Assembly: GCF_040802235.1 (NCBI RefSeq)
Contig: NC_133166.1
Coordinates: 113,350,991-113,414,990 of the forward strand
Length of the DNA: 64,000 nt
Direction of reading: 5' to 3'
Origin: Manis javanica
Taxonomy: Eukaryota; Chordata; Mammalia; Pholidota; Manidae
A program made the translations under genes and the position numbers. Shown here piece by piece: positions 22,110 to 32,965 of the stretch; within the stretch, counting starts at the first letter, position 1; every line of letters starts with the position of its first letter. The notes beneath the pieces were generated by a model. It worked only from the letters and a program-made list of their open reading frames with translations, did not search any database and was not told the DNA's origin.

Positions 22110-23405
22110 ACAAAAATAAAAGGAAGACCCAAATATGCTCTCAATAAATACGAATATAAAGCCATATTTAAGTTAAAAAGAAAAGGATGCAAATGCGAAA
22201 AGATTTACTATGCAAACACTCATCAAAGGAAAGCAGAGGGACTCCATTCACATCAGACAAACTAGACTTCACAATAAGGAGTGTTACCCGGGATGAGAGG
22301 GCACAGCAACAAAGGAATCAATTCTTGAATAAGACATGACGGCCCCAAGTGTTCATGCTGAACACAGCCTCAAAATACATGTAATACAACTTACAGAACT
22401 AAAAGGCAAAAGAGATACATCCACGATTACAGTCAGATACTTTCATACTCCTGTCTCAGGAATGGGTAACGCAAGGAGACAGGAAATCAGCAAAGACAGA
22501 AACACCTGAACACACTATCAGTGCATTTCACCTGACTTCTAGAGAACATCTCACTCAACAGTGGAAGAGCAGCATTCTGTTCGGAAGTATACGGGAGTTC
22601 ATCAAGACAGATCATATTCTGGGTTATAACACAGCCCTTAGCAAATTTAAAATAATTGAAAGCATGGAAGGTATGTTCCCTGACCACAGCTGAATTAAAT
22701 TGGAAATCAATAACAGAATGATACCTGAAAAAACTCACAAATATTTGCAAATTAAACAACACACTTCTAAGTAACCCATGGATCAAAGAGGAAGTCACAA
22801 TGGAAATTGGAAAATGTTTTGAATTGAACTAAAATGAAATCACAACATTCCACAATTTACGGGATGCAGCCAAAGTGGTGCTTGAACAGAAACTTAAACA
22901 TTAAACCAGAAATAAGAGAAGGTTCAAATCAGAAAGCTAATCTTCTGCCTTAAGAAACCAGAAAAAGAAAAGCTAATTAAATCCAAAATGAGTAAGGAAG
23001 GGAATAAAAAAAGAGCAGGAATCAATTAAATTGAGAAGAACAATAAAGAAAAATCAAGCCAAATTGCGTTCTTTGAAAAGATCATTAAAATCAATAAGCC
23101 TCTACACAAACACATCAAGGAAAACTATTTAAAAAATCTGTAGGGGCAGAAATCAGATCACTATTGACCAGTAATTTCACACTGGGGAGGGAGTTCACTG
23201 CAAAGGAGCAGAGGAGTATTGAGGGAAATGGAATGTTCTCTGACTTGATCGTGGCGATGTATCCTATTGTATACACTTGTCAAAAACAGAAAACTGTGCA
23301 CCTCAAAAGAATGCAGTTCACTGTGTGTAAATTATATCTCAATGAATCTGATGTTGAAGAAAATACCAGAGTGCATCTCAGCAATTTATGAAGAATTTCA
23401 CGACA
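22110..23405 (+). mobile_element. Old L1 ORF2 and 3'UTR fragments, sense, unit A
   Basis: Decayed ORF2 linker-to-RT lead sequence (ATTAAACAACACACTTCTAAG, CGGGATGCAGCCAAAGTGG, GAAAAGATCATTAAAATCAA). After an internal deletion, an L1M-type 3'UTR follows (TACACTTGTCAAAAACAGAA, TAAATTATATCTCAATGAA). Arranged head-to-head with 21,120-22,090, as in a 5'-inverted or nested insertion. Confidence 0.85.
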
Positions 23406-23500
23406 CCTTTGTTTTAGATGCGTGTGTAATGCAGGGTAAAATGTGTTTTTCTGAATCCCGTATACTGTGGTTAAAAAAGAAAAAAAGCGACAAGGGAGCC

Positions 23501-23510
23501 AAGATGGCGG
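23501..23510 (+). promoter_or_regulatory. YY1-type site at the L1 5' end
   Basis: AAGATGGCGG within the first 20 bp. In human L1 a YY1 site at this position sets accurate transcription initiation; the same role is inferred here. Repeated at 63,801. Confidence 0.6.
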
Positions 23511-23582
23511 CGTGAGTAGAGCAGTGGAAATCTCCTCCCAAAAACACATAGAGCTATGAAAATATAACAAAGAAAAATCTTC

Positions 23583-24980
23583 CTAAAATAGAGACCACAG
23601 GACACAGGACAACATCCAGACCACATCCACACCTGCAAGGAACCAGCGCCTTGCGAAGGGGGTAAGATACAAGCCCCGGCCCGGCGGGACCCCCGGCTCC
23701 CGGCGGGTGGAGAGAAACCGGAGCGGTTTTTTTTTTTTTTCTTGGCGAGCGCTTTTTGGAAGCCTTAGAGGGACGGGCCCCCGTTGCTGGGGAGGCAGGG
23801 TGGCGGGACCGGTGAGCAGGTGCCTGGGAACGGCGCCGGAGGACAAAGAATATCCCGCGTTTCTCCCTGCGGGACCGGCGGGCGGGTGCCTGAGACCGGT
23901 GCCTGAGGACGGAGGAGGTCGCGCGTTTTTCCTTTTTTTTTTTCTCTCTTTTTGGCGAGCGCTTTTTGGAAGCCTTGAAGGGACGGGGACCCCAGTGCTA
24001 GGGAGGCAGGGTGGTGGGACTGGTGAGCGGGTGCCTGGGACCGGCGCCTGAGGACAAAGAATATCCCACGTTTTTCCCTGCGGGACCGGTGGGCGGGTGC
24101 CTGAGACCGGCACTTGAGGACAGAGGAAATCGCGCGTTTTTCCCCTTTTTTTTTTCTTTTCTGCGAGTGCTTTTTGGAAGCCTAAAAGGGACAGGGACCC
24201 CGGTGCTAGGGAGGCAGCGCGGCGGGACTGGTGAGCGGGTGCCTGGGACCGGCACCTGAGGACAAAGAATATCCCGCGTTTTTCCCTGTGGGACCGGTGG
24301 GTGGGTGCCTGAGACCGGCACCTGAGGACGGAAGAAATCGCGTGTTTTTCCCCTTTTTTTCTCTCTTTTTGGCGAGTGCTTTTTGGAAGCCTTGAAGGGA
24401 CAGGGACCCCGGTGCTAGGGAGGCAGGGCGGCGGGACTGGTGAGCGGGTGCCTGGGACCAGTGCCTGAGGACAAAGAATATCGAGCGTTGCTTCCCTGCG
24501 GGACCGGTGGGTGGGTGCTTTTTGGAAACCTTGAAAGGACAGGGACCCTGGTGCTAGGGAGACAGGGCAGCAGGACCAGTGAGTGGGTGCCTGGGACCGG
24601 CAACTGAGGGAAAAAAAAAAAAAATCGCTTGTTTTTTCCTTTTTTTTTTCTTTCTTTCTGTTCCCTCTCTCATTGTTGCTGTTGTTGTTTTGGTTTGGAG
24701 AGTGCTTTTTGGAAGTCTTAAAGGGGCAGGACAGGTCACTTAGACCAGAGGCAGGGAATCTGGGGATCTCTGGGCACTCTAACCCCCTGGGCAGCAGGGA
24801 GCACAGAGGCCCCTTACGGAGATAAATAGCCTCCTGGCCGCTCCCCATCCAATGGGGCTCCACCATTTTGGAGGAACAGCCCCAGCCAGGCCAAGCCCAC
24901 AGCAACAGCGGAGATAAACCCCAAAGCAACTGGGCGGGAAGCAGAAGCCCTGTCTGCGCACAGCTGCCCAGCACAAGCAA
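23583..24980 (-). other. 465-codon antisense open frame across the L1 5'UTR
   Basis: ATG at 24,978-24,980, stop at 23,583-23,585. It crosses all monomers and, because monomer lengths are not all multiples of three, reads them in more than one frame (repeated SQAPTH and LPSTGVPVPSRLPKS segments). No domain seen. Position is analogous to the antisense ORF0 of primate L1; could equally be a chance product of stop-poor GC-rich repeats. Confidence 0.35.
23744..24740 (+). repeat. L1 5'UTR tandem monomers (about 209 bp)
   Basis: Units start at the recurring GCGAG(C/T)GCTTTTTGGAAGCC: 23,744; 23,954; 24,162; 24,371; a shortened unit from about 24,512; and a partial one at 24,697. The three complete spacings are 210, 208 and 209 bp. 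Each unit has GCGGGACCGG-type CpG-rich boxes followed by a T-rich run. Layout resembles the tandem promoter monomers of mouse L1. Confidence 0.92.
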
Positions 24981-25080
24981 CTAGAGGTCGCTATTCTCCC
25001 AGGAAAAGGCTACAAACCAACAAGAAGGGAAGCTCTTCCAGCAGTCACTTGTACCAGCTCTGCAAACTATCTCTATCACC

Positions 25081-26004
25081 ATGAAAAGGCAAAACTACAG
25101 GCAGACAAAGATCACAGAGACAACACCTGAGAAGGAGACAGACCTAACTAGTCCTCCTGAAAAAGAATTCAAAATAAAAATCATGAACATGCTGACAGAG
25201 ATGCAGAGAAAAATGCAAGAGCAATGGGATGAGATGCAGAGAAAAATGCAAGAGCAGTGGGATGAGATGCAGAGAAAAATGCAAGAGCAGTGGGATGAAG
25301 TCCGGAAGGAGATCACAGATGTCAGGAAAGAGATCACAGAAGTGAAACAATCCCTGGAAGGATTTATAAGCAGAATGGATAAGATGCAAGAGGCCATTGA
25401 AGGAATAGAAGCCAGAGAACAGGAACGTATAGAAGCTGACATAGAGAGAGATAAAAGGATCTCCAGGAATGAAACAACACTAAGAGAAATATGTGACCAA
25501 TACAAAAGGAAAAACATTCGTATTATAGGGATACCAGAAGAGGAAGAAAGAGGAAAAGGGATAGAAAGTGTCTTTGAAGAAATAATTGCTGAAAACTTCC
25601 CCAAACTGGGGGAGGAAATAATCGAACAGACCATGGAATTACACAGAACTCCCAACAGAAAGGATCCAAGGAGGACAACACCAAGACACATAATAATTAA
25701 AATGGCAAGGATGAAGGACAAGGAAAGAGTTTTAAAGGCAGCTAGAGAGAAAAAGGTCACCTATAAAGGAAAACCAATCAGGCTAACATCAGACTTCTCA
25801 ACAGAAACCCTACAGGCCAGAAGAGAATGGCATGATATACTTAATGCAATGAAACAGAAGGGCCTTGAACCAAGGATACTGTATCCAGCACGACTATCAT
25901 TTAAATATGATGGTGGGATTAAACAATTCCCAGACAAGCAAAAGCTGAGGGAATTTGCTTCCCACAAACCACCTCTACAGGGCATCCTACAGGGACTGCT
26001 CTAG
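25081..26004 (+). CDS. L1 ORF1 protein (307 aa)
   Basis: Trimeric RNA-binding chaperone of the L1 ribonucleoprotein. In the sequence: a coiled-coil region about residues 40-120 rich in Glu/Lys/Gln, including a triplicated 11-residue segment (EMQRKMQEQWD). Then an RRM-like domain (RKNIRIIGIPEEEERG, about 142-240) and a C-terminal domain (ending RLSFKYDGG and the KLREFA region). Length is close to the usual 300-340 aa. Start ATG is in CACCATGAAA context. Intact frame. The stop is about 170-195 nt upstream of ORF2, as in other L1s. Confidence 0.95.
   Translation: MKRQNYRQTKITETTPEKETDLTSPPEKEFKIKIMNMLTEMQRKMQEQWDEMQRKMQEQWDEMQRKMQEQWDEVRKEITDVRKEITEVKQSLEGFISRMDKMQEAIEGIEAREQERIEADIERDKRISRNETTLREICDQYKRKNIRIIGIPEEEERGKGIESVFEEIIAENFPKLGEEIIEQTMELHRTPNRKDPRRTTPRHIIIKMARMKDKERVLKAAREKKVTYKGKPIRLTSDFSTETLQARREWHDILNAMKQKGLEPRILYPARLSFKYDGGIKQFPDKQKLREFASHKPPLQGILQGLL
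25198..25296 (+). repeat. Three 33-bp repeats inside ORF1
   Basis: Units at 25,198-25,230, 25,231-25,263 and 25,264-25,296 differ at one base (CAATGG versus CAGTGG). Each codes for EMQRKMQEQWD. An 11-residue unit keeps coiled-coil register as a hendecad, so copy number can change without breaking the rod. Confidence 0.95.
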
Positions 26005-26172
26005 ATGGGAGCACCCCTAAAAAGAGCACAGAACAAAACACACAACATATGAAGAATGGAGGAGGAGGAATAAGAAGGGAGAGAAGAAAAGAATCTCCAG
26101 ACAGTGTATATAACAGCTCAATAAGCGAGCTAAGTTAGGCAGTAAGATACTAAAGAAGCTAACCTTGAACCT

Positions 26173-29100
26173 TTGGTAACCACGAATCTAAAGCCTGAAA
26201 TGGCAATAAGTACATATCTCTCAATAGTCACCCTAAATGTAAATGGACTTAATGCACCAATCAAAAGACATAGAGTAATAGAATGGATAAAAAAGCAAGA
26301 CCCATCTATATGCTGCTTACAAGAAACTCACCTTAAACCCAAAGATAAGCATAGACTAAAAGTCAAGGGATGGAAAAACATATTTCAGGCAAACAACAGT
26401 GAGAAGAAAGCAGGGGTTGCAGTACTAACATCAGACAAAATAGACTTCAAAACAAAGAAAGTAACAAGAGATAAAGAAGGCCACTACATAATGATAAAGG
26501 GCTCAGTCCAACAAGAGGATATAACCATTCTAAATATATATGCACCCAATACAGGAGCACCAGCATATGTGAAGCAAATACTAACAGAACTAAAGAGGGA
26601 AATAGACTGCAATGCATTCATTGTAGGAGACTTCAACACACCACTCACCCCAAAGGATAGATCCACCGGGCAGAAAATAAGTAAAGACACACAGGCACTG
26701 AACAACACACTAGAACAGATGGACCTAATAGACATCTATAGAACTCTACATCCAAAAGCAACAGGATATACATTCTTCTCAAGTGCACATGGAACATTCT
26801 CCAGAATAGACCACATACTAGCTCACAAAAAGAGCCTCAGTAAATTCCAAAATATTGAAATTCTACCAACCAATTTTTCAGACCACAAAGGTATGAAAGT
26901 AGAAATAAATTCTACAAAGAAAACAAAAAGGCTCACAAACACATGGAGGCTTAACAACATGCTACTAAATAATCAATGGATCAATGAACAAATCAAAATA
27001 GAGATCAAGGAATATATAGAAACAAATGACAACAACAACACTAAGCCCCAACTTCTGTGGGATGCAGCGAAAGCAGTCTTAAGAGGCAAGTATATAGCAA
27101 TCCAGGCACACTTGAAGAAGGAAGAACAATCCCAAATGAATAGTCTAACATCACAATTATTAAAACTGGAAAAAGAAGAACAAATGAGGCCTAAAGTCAG
27201 CAGAAGGAGGGACATAATAAAGATCAGAGAAGAAATAAACAAAATTGAGAAGAATAAAACAATAACAAAAATCAACGAAACCAAGAGCTGGTTCTTTGAG
27301 AAAATAAACAAAATAGATAAGCCTCTAGCCCAACTTATTAAGAGAAAAAGAGAGTCAACACAAATCAACATAATCAGAAATGAGAATGGAAAAATCACGA
27401 CAGACTCCACAGAAATACAAAGAATTATTAAAGACTACTATGAAAACCTATATGCCAACAAGCTGGAAAACCTAGAAGAAATGGACAACTTCCTAGAAAA
27501 ATCCAACCTCCCAAGACTGACCAAGGAAGAAACACAAAAGTTAAACAAACCAATTACAAGCAAAGAAATTGAAACAGTAATCAAAAAACTACCCAAGAAC
27601 AAAACCCCGGGGCCGGACGGATTTACCTCGGAATTTTATCAGACACACAGAGAAGACATAATACCCATTCTCCTTAAAGTGTTCCACAAAATAGAAGAAG
27701 AGGGAATACTCCCAAACTCATTCTATGAAGCCAACATCACCCTAATACCAAAACCAGGAAAAGACCCCACCAAAAAAGAAAATTACAGACCAATATCCCT
27801 GATGAATATAGATGCAAAAATACTCAATAAAATATTAGCAAACAGAATTCAACAGTATATCAAAAGGATCATACACCATGACCAAGTGGGGTTCATCCCA
27901 GGGATGCAAGGATGGTACAACATTCGAAAATCCATCAACATCATCCACCACATCAACAAAAAGAAAGACAAAAACCACATGATCATCTCCATAGATGCTG
28001 AAAAAGCATTTGACAAAATTCAACATCCATTCATGATAAAAACTCTCAGCAAAATGGGAATAGAGGGCAAGTACCTCAACATAATAAAGGCCATATATGA
28101 TAAACCCACAGCCAGCATTATACTGAACAGCAAGAAGCTGAAAGCATTTCCACTGAGATCGGGAACCAGACAGGGATGCCCACTCTCCCCACTGTTATTT
28201 AACATAGTACTGGAGGTCCTAGCCACGGCAATCAGACAAAACAAAGAAATACAAGGAATCCAGATTGGTAAAGAAGAAGTTAAACTGTCACTATTTGCAG
28301 ATGATATGATACTGTACATAAAAAACCCTAAAGACTCCACTCCAAAACTACTAGAACTGATATCGGAATACAGCAAAGTTGCAGGATACAAAATTAACAC
28401 ACAGAAATCTGTAGCTTTCCTATACACTAACAACGAATCAATAGAAAGAGAAATCAGGAAAACAATTCCATTCACCATTGCATCAAAAAGAATAAAATAC
28501 CTAGGAATAAACCTAACCAAAGAAGTGAAAGACTTATACTCTGAAAACTACAAGTCACTCTTAAGAGAAATTAAAGGGGACACTAATAAATGGAAACTCA
28601 TCCCATGCTCATGGCTAGGAAGAATTAATATCGTCAAAATGGCCATCCTGCCCAAAGCAATATACAGATTCGATGCAATCCCTCTCAAATTACCAGCAAC
28701 ATTCTTCAATGAATTGGAACAAATAATTCAAAAATTCATATGGAAACACCAAAGACCCCGAATAGCCAAAGCAATCCTGAAAAAGAAGAATAAAGTAGGG
28801 GGGATCTCACTCCCCAACTTCAAGCTCTACTACAAAGCCATAGTAATCAAGACAATTTGGTACTGGCACAAGAACAGAGCCACAGACCAGTGGAACAGAT
28901 TAGAGACCCCAGAAATTAACCCAAACATATATGGTCAATTAATATTTGATAAAGGAGCCATGGACATACAATGGCAAAATGACAGTCTCTTCAACAGATG
29001 GTGCTGGCAAAACTGGACAGCTACATGTAGGAGAATGAAACTGGACCATTGTCTAACCCCATATACAAAGGTAAACTCAAAATGGATCAAAGACCTGAAT

Positions 29101-30015
29101 GTAAGTCATGAAACCATTAAACTCTTGGAAAAAAACATAGGCAAAAACCTCTTAGACATAAACATGAGTGATCTCTTCTTGAACATATCTCCCCGGGCAA
29201 GGAAAACAACAGCAAAAATGAGCAAGTGGGACTACATTAAGCTGAAAAGCTTCTGTACAGCGAAAGACACCATCAATAGAACAAAAAGGAACCCTACAGT
29301 ATGGGAGAATATATTTGAAAATGACAGATCCGATAAAGGCTTGACGTCCAGAATATATAAAGAGCTCACACGCCTCAACAAACAAAAAACAAATAACCCA
29401 ATTAAAAAATGGGCAGAGGAACTGAACAGACAGTTCTCCAAAAAAGAAATACAGATGGCCAAGAGACACATGAAAAGATGCTCCACATCGCTAATTATCA
29501 GAGAAATGCAAATTAAAACTACAATGAGGTATCACCTCACACCAGTAAGGATAGCTGCCATCCAAAAGACAAACAACAACAAATGTTGGCGAGGCTGTGG
29601 AGAAAGGGGAACCCTCCTACACTGCTGGTGGGAATGTAAATTAGTTCAACCATTGTGGAAAGCAGTATGGAGGTGCATCAAAATGCTCAAAACAGACCTA
29701 CCATTTGACCCAGGAATTCCACTCCTAGGAATTTACCCTAAGAACGCAGCAATCAAGTTTGAGAAAGACAGATGCACTCCTATGTTTATCGCAGCACTAT
29801 TTACAATAGCCAAGAATTGGAAGCAACCTAAATGTCCATCGGTAGATGAATGGATAAAGAAGATGTGGTACATATACACAATGGAATACTACTCAGCCAT
29901 AAGAAGTGGAAAAATCCAACCATTTGCAGCAACATGGATGGAGCTGGAGAGTATTATGCTCAGTGAAATAAGCCAAGCGGAGAAAGAGAAATACCAAATG
30001 ATGTCACTCATCTGA
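26173..30015 (+). CDS. L1 ORF2 protein: endonuclease and reverse transcriptase (1,271-1,280 aa)
   Basis: Enzyme of target-primed reverse transcription. The frame opens at 26,173, but Met10 (26,200) best matches the usual start, placing TLNVNGLN at residue about 13 as in other L1s. Endonuclease motifs: [18 protein letters not shown], and SDH near its end. Linker, then RT with [43 protein letters not shown] and the catalytic FADD (about residue 707 from the first Met). C-terminal cysteine motif CWRGC...HCWWEC from about 1,138. No stop or frameshift over 1,280 codons. Confidence 0.96.
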   Translation: MVTTNLKPEMAISTYLSIVTLNVNGLNAPIKRHRVIEWIKKQDPSICCLQETHLKPKDKHRLKVKGWKNIFQANNSEKKAGVAVLTSDKIDFKTKKVTRDKEGHYIMIKGSVQQEDITILNIYAPNTGAPAYVKQILTELKREIDCNAFIVGDFNTPLTPKDRSTGQKISKDTQALNNTLEQMDLIDIYRTLHPKATGYTFFSSAHGTFSRIDHILAHKKSLSKFQNIEILPTNFSDHKGMKVEINSTKKTKRLTNTWRLNNMLLNNQWINEQIKIEIKEYIETNDNNNTKPQLLWDAAKAVLRGKYIAIQAHLKKEEQSQMNSLTSQLLKLEKEEQMRPKVSRRRDIIKIREEINKIEKNKTITKINETKSWFFEKINKIDKPLAQLIKRKRESTQINIIRNENGKITTDSTEIQRIIKDYYENLYANKLENLEEMDNFLEKSNLPRLTKEETQKLNKPITSKEIETVIKKLPKNKTPGPDGFTSEFYQTHREDIIPILLKVFHKIEEEGILPNSFYEANITLIPKPGKDPTKKENYRPISLMNIDAKILNKILANRIQQYIKRIIHHDQVGFIPGMQGWYNIRKSINIIHHINKKKDKNHMIISIDAEKAFDKIQHPFMIKTLSKMGIEGKYLNIIKAIYDKPTASIILNSKKLKAFPLRSGTRQGCPLSPLLFNIVLEVLATAIRQNKEIQGIQIGKEEVKLSLFADDMILYIKNPKDSTPKLLELISEYSKVAGYKINTQKSVAFLYTNNESIEREIRKTIPFTIASKRIKYLGINLTKEVKDLYSENYKSLLREIKGDTNKWKLIPCSWLGRINIVKMAILPKAIYRFDAIPLKLPATFFNELEQIIQKFIWKHQRPRIAKAILKKKNKVGGISLPNFKLYYKAIVIKTIWYWHKNRATDQWNRLETPEINPNIYGQLIFDKGAMDIQWQNDSLFNRWCWQNWTATCRRMKLDHCLTPYTKVNSKWIKDLNVSHETIKLLEKNIGKNLLDINMSDLFLNISPRARKTTAKMSKWDYIKLKSFCTAKDTINRTKRNPTVWENIFENDRSDKGLTSRIYKELTRLNKQKTNNPIKKWAEELNRQFSKKEIQMAKRHMKRCSTSLIIREMQIKTTMRYHLTPVRIAAIQKTNNNKCWRGCGERGTLLHCWWECKLVQPLWKAVWRCIKMLKTDLPFDPGIPLLGIYPKNAAIKFEKDRCTPMFIAALFTIAKNWKQPKCPSVDEWIKKMWYIYTMEYYSAIRSGKIQPFAATWMELESIMLSEISQAEKEKYQMMSLI

Positions 30016-30396
30016 GGAGTATAGGAACAAAGGAAAAACTGAAGGAACAAAACAGCAGTGGAATTACAGAACCCAAAAATGGACTAACAGGTACCAAAGG
30101 GAAAGGAACTGGGAGGATGGGTGGGCAGGGAGGGATAAGGGGGGGGAAGAAGAAGGGGGGTATTAAGATTAGCATGCATGGGGGGGAGGGAACAAGGGGA
30201 GGGTGGGCTGCACAACACAGAGAGGACAAGTAGTGACTCTACAACATTTTGCTAAGCTGATGGACAGTAACCGTAATGTGGTTGTTAGGGGGGACCTGAT
30301 ATAGGGGAGAGCATAGTTAACATAGTATTCTTCATGTAAGTGTAGATTAAAAATTAAAAAAAAAAAAAAAGAAAGAAAGAAAGAAAGAAAGAAAAG
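30016..30396 (+). other. L1 3'UTR and A-rich tail
   Basis: Contains a purine/G-rich tract (GGGATAAGGGGGGGGAAGAAG), typical of L1 3'UTRs, then GTAGATTAAAAATTAAAAAA and a (GAAA)n run to about 30,396. No canonical AATAAA seen. Confidence 0.85.
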
Positions 30397-30399
30397 GGG

Positions 30400-32222
30400 G
30401 ATTACTCCTTAACAGGATAAAACTATTGGTAAATCAAAGATCAACGCATGCTTTAAATATCCTTAATGTTGATCACTTAAAGGGTGTCAGATGATCAGCT
30501 ATGGAGGTACTCTTTTCTGATAATATTCCTTTCTCTTAATTTAAAAAAAAAAAAAAAAAAAAAAGCAGTTACTGTGTGCTGACCTCCAATGAGTTCTGCA
30601 CAGTGGTATAGAGGGCATGTCAAAGTGTGGGCAAAGGGTCTCTTTGTTTCTATGCAGAAGATCAAGGCCTAGCTTGGATACCCAGAAAATGAACTAAGAT
30701 ACGATATGAGGAGGAGCTTCCGGCATCAGCACTCTCTGGAGGACTCGTGCCGGGGGATGATCATCAAAAAGCCTCCACAGGGATCCGGGCGATGCTGCGG
30801 TTGTGGCTGCATCCAGCCCACCGTCTCCTGGACTTGCCATAGGAATGAGGAGGGAGATGTCTAGGCTGGCATGTGCATACAGTGAGACAACGAATTTGAC
30901 CGGATCTGTACTGTTGGAACTCAACCAGGAGTTGGGAGGGGTGCAAGTTGTAGCACCCCAAAATCTCATGACTATAGACTATCTATGGTTAAAAGAACAT
31001 ATGGGATGTGAACAGATCCCAGAAATGGGCTGCTTTAATTTGTCTGATGGTTCAAGTACAGTTGGACAATATCCATCATATCATAGATAAATTTTCACAA
31101 ATGCCTAGGGTGCCTAACTGTTTTTCTTGGCTTCACTGGAGATGGATGGTAATTATAGATTTGCTTTGTTTATGTCACCGTATTCCTATTATGTTAATAT
31201 GTGTGTGCAAATTAGTTAGTAGTTTAAAACCTATACATACTTAAGGTACTCTACAAGAAGATATGTCAAAGAAATAATCAATCCTCCCAAGTTTCCTTCA
31301 TATGCTACATCTATAGCTTTTCTTCTTCCTTCCTAATTACAACCCTTAAATAGAATTCGTGCCTCAGATCGAATTTACCGAGTATCATAATTCCTCCAGG
31401 TGGTAAAGATACCTCGAGACAAATGCTGGGCATAGAAGCCACAGGGCATAAATCTGCAAAGAAGTAAAAAGCTAACCTTTGCAAACAATATGGCTTCTCT
31501 CTCACTTACCAACTTTACATTTCCCTGTATGGCCCCGGAAGATGACTGGTTAGCCAGAGACGGGTAAGATTCCTCAAGGGAGGAACAACCTAAGACAGGC
31601 ACAGTCGCAGGGGGGCCATCAGGTGAGAATTTGGGGATCAACAGAGGTGAGGCTCAGAACCTCACCCCCCCTGCTTCGAGAGAAATCTTCTGCATCCGTG
31701 GATGTCTTGCTGCCCTTGTCTAGCCTGGATTAATACTTAGTCCATAGGCACACACCTGATCATCTGATCATCTACATTTGCCTTCTTACAGCACTAAACT
31801 ATGTTTTCTACCTTTATCTTGCATCTACCTACCACTTCAGCATTTTATTAAAAATAAAAATAATAATAATAATAGGAGAAATGTGGGATCAACATATAAA
31901 TCAAGTACAAAAATCAAACGAATATTCATATTTGACCTGATTGTTTATAGGTCATATTGCATGATCAAAACCGAAAGTTTCTGTGATGACTGCCCTTGTA
32001 CTGTTCACCATGTAAGAATTTATTCACTATGTAAGAATTCGTTCACCATGTAAGAACTTGTTCGTTATGCTTCAGAAGATTGGAGACTGACGAGAATTAG
32101 GCTTGAGATGGATTAATGATTGTACATTGAGCGTTGACCACCCTATACTGAATTTTATTGTTGTTAACAACCATTTGATCAATAAATATGAGAGATGCCC
32201 TCTCAAAAAAAAAAAAAAAAAA
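30400..32222 (+). mobile_element. Unidentified polyadenylated retroelement
   Basis: After the L1 tail comes about 1.8 kb of coherent sequence, ending ATTTGATCAATAAATATGAG (AATAAA signal) and AGATGCCCTCTC followed by about 18 A. An internal A-run (30,541-30,564) may mark an older insertion or the boundary of two pieces. Three direct repeats of CA(C/T)(C/T)ATGTAAGAA lie at 32,008-32,056. No long ORF. Possibly a retroposed LTR-element transcript; family not recognised. Confidence 0.5.
31855..31874 (+). repeat. (TAA)n microsatellite
   Basis: ATAATAATAATAATAATAGG within the unidentified element. Confidence 0.85.
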
Positions 32223-32237
32223 GATCCAGCAAAGCAC

Positions 32238-32271
<34 letters not shown>

Positions 32272-32276
32272 AAGAA
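32223..32276 (+). repeat. Second A-tail after a very short insert
   Basis: About 18 bp (GATCCAGCAAAGCACATT) followed by about 28 A and GAAAGAAAG. Looks like the stub of another truncated retroposition into the first A-tail. Confidence 0.5.
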
Positions 32277-32280
32277 AGCC

Positions 32281-32400
32281 ATTGTCCTAGAATATGCCAA
32301 GGTCTTTCCTGCCGTGAGACTTCCAACTAGCTGCTCCCTGGAATGCTGGGGTTGTTCATTCTCCCACTTCAAGTCACCTTAGGGAGGCCTTTCCACGCCA
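32281..32400. mobile_element. L2-like relic (tentative)
   Basis: CTGGAATGCTGGGG and TCAAGTCACCTTAGGGAGGCC resemble the L2 3' region. Strand not assigned. Confidence 0.45.
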
Positions 32401-32960
32401 CTCTTTCTAGTAACTGATTGTTACTAGAAACACTATCTCTCTAACTCCCTGAGGGTAAAATTGTAGCATTTCCAGAGTATCTCGCCGGCTTTAGTGCATT
32501 TGCATAACCTCAGGAGTGGAGAGAAGTGCATCTCCATGTCAACGGGTAATTGCCTGGGCAACCAAGGACGTGTCTGAACCTGAGAGTTTAAGGGGAGGCG
32601 CTGGCTGCTGGCCTGCTTGCTTCTGCCAGAGCTGCGGGGGGAGCCGGCCCTGGACTGCAGTTTGTGAGGTATTTTTCCCCAGGATTTCCTCTCCCGGGAC
32701 TTACACTCCCTCTCAAACTGTTCATTGCCTTCATATCACTTTCTACAATCTGTCATTTTGCTACTTCTGAAGCAAGACATTCTCTGTGGCCTTGTGGATT
32801 ATACTCAGGTAACAGCTTCAGCCTGACCCCCACTGGCCCCTCGCGATCTGCCCGCGGGAACTGCTTCTTCCACTGCCCCTGAACAATACGCAGAACCACA
32901 GAGCCTGTCCGCTCAATCTCTGGTATAGAAAGTCCTCCGAAGTTTATTTTAAATGAAGTT
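32401..32960 (+). other. Unassigned sequence, LTR-like in composition
   Basis: Contains GTTTAAGGGGAGG and a poly-pyrimidine-rich downstream part, ending TTTATTTTAAATGAAG. LTR-like, but I cannot place ends or family. No gene seen. Confidence 0.3.
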
Positions 32961-32965
32961 TCTTC

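Larger units (their letters stand above)
1..23700 (+). repeat. Segmental duplication, unit A
   Basis: Collinear with 41,417-64,000 in the same orientation, read directly by matching sequence along both stretches. The offset is 41,416 at base 1 and 40,300 at base 23,700. The drop is almost wholly due to two segments (11,739-12,014 and 16,400-17,271) missing from unit B, plus small microsatellite and homopolymer changes. Divergence is low and uneven: many substitutions in 1-6,300, almost none in 6,900-11,290. The unit holds the 5' part of ANTXRL copy A, its upstream region and the first about 200 bp of the L1. The left end lies outside the window. Confidence 0.97.
23494..30396 (+). mobile_element. 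Full-length LINE-1 with intact ORF1 and ORF2
   Basis: About 6.9 kb: 5' end GGGAGCCAAGATGGCGG, 5'UTR 23,494-25,080, ORF1 25,081-26,004, spacer, ORF2 26,173-30,015, G-rich 3'UTR and an A-rich tail passing into (GAAA)n. Both frames are uninterrupted and keep the key motifs, so the copy may be competent. Inserted in old L1-derived sequence. The target-site duplication is not clear because both flanks are A/G-rich. The same 5' junction is at 63,794. Confidence 0.95.

Noticed and set aside
23464-23520. Possible L1 target-site duplication in A/G-rich sequence before 23,494 and after 30,396
   Set aside because: Both flanks are runs of A with GAAA, so any match is uninformative.
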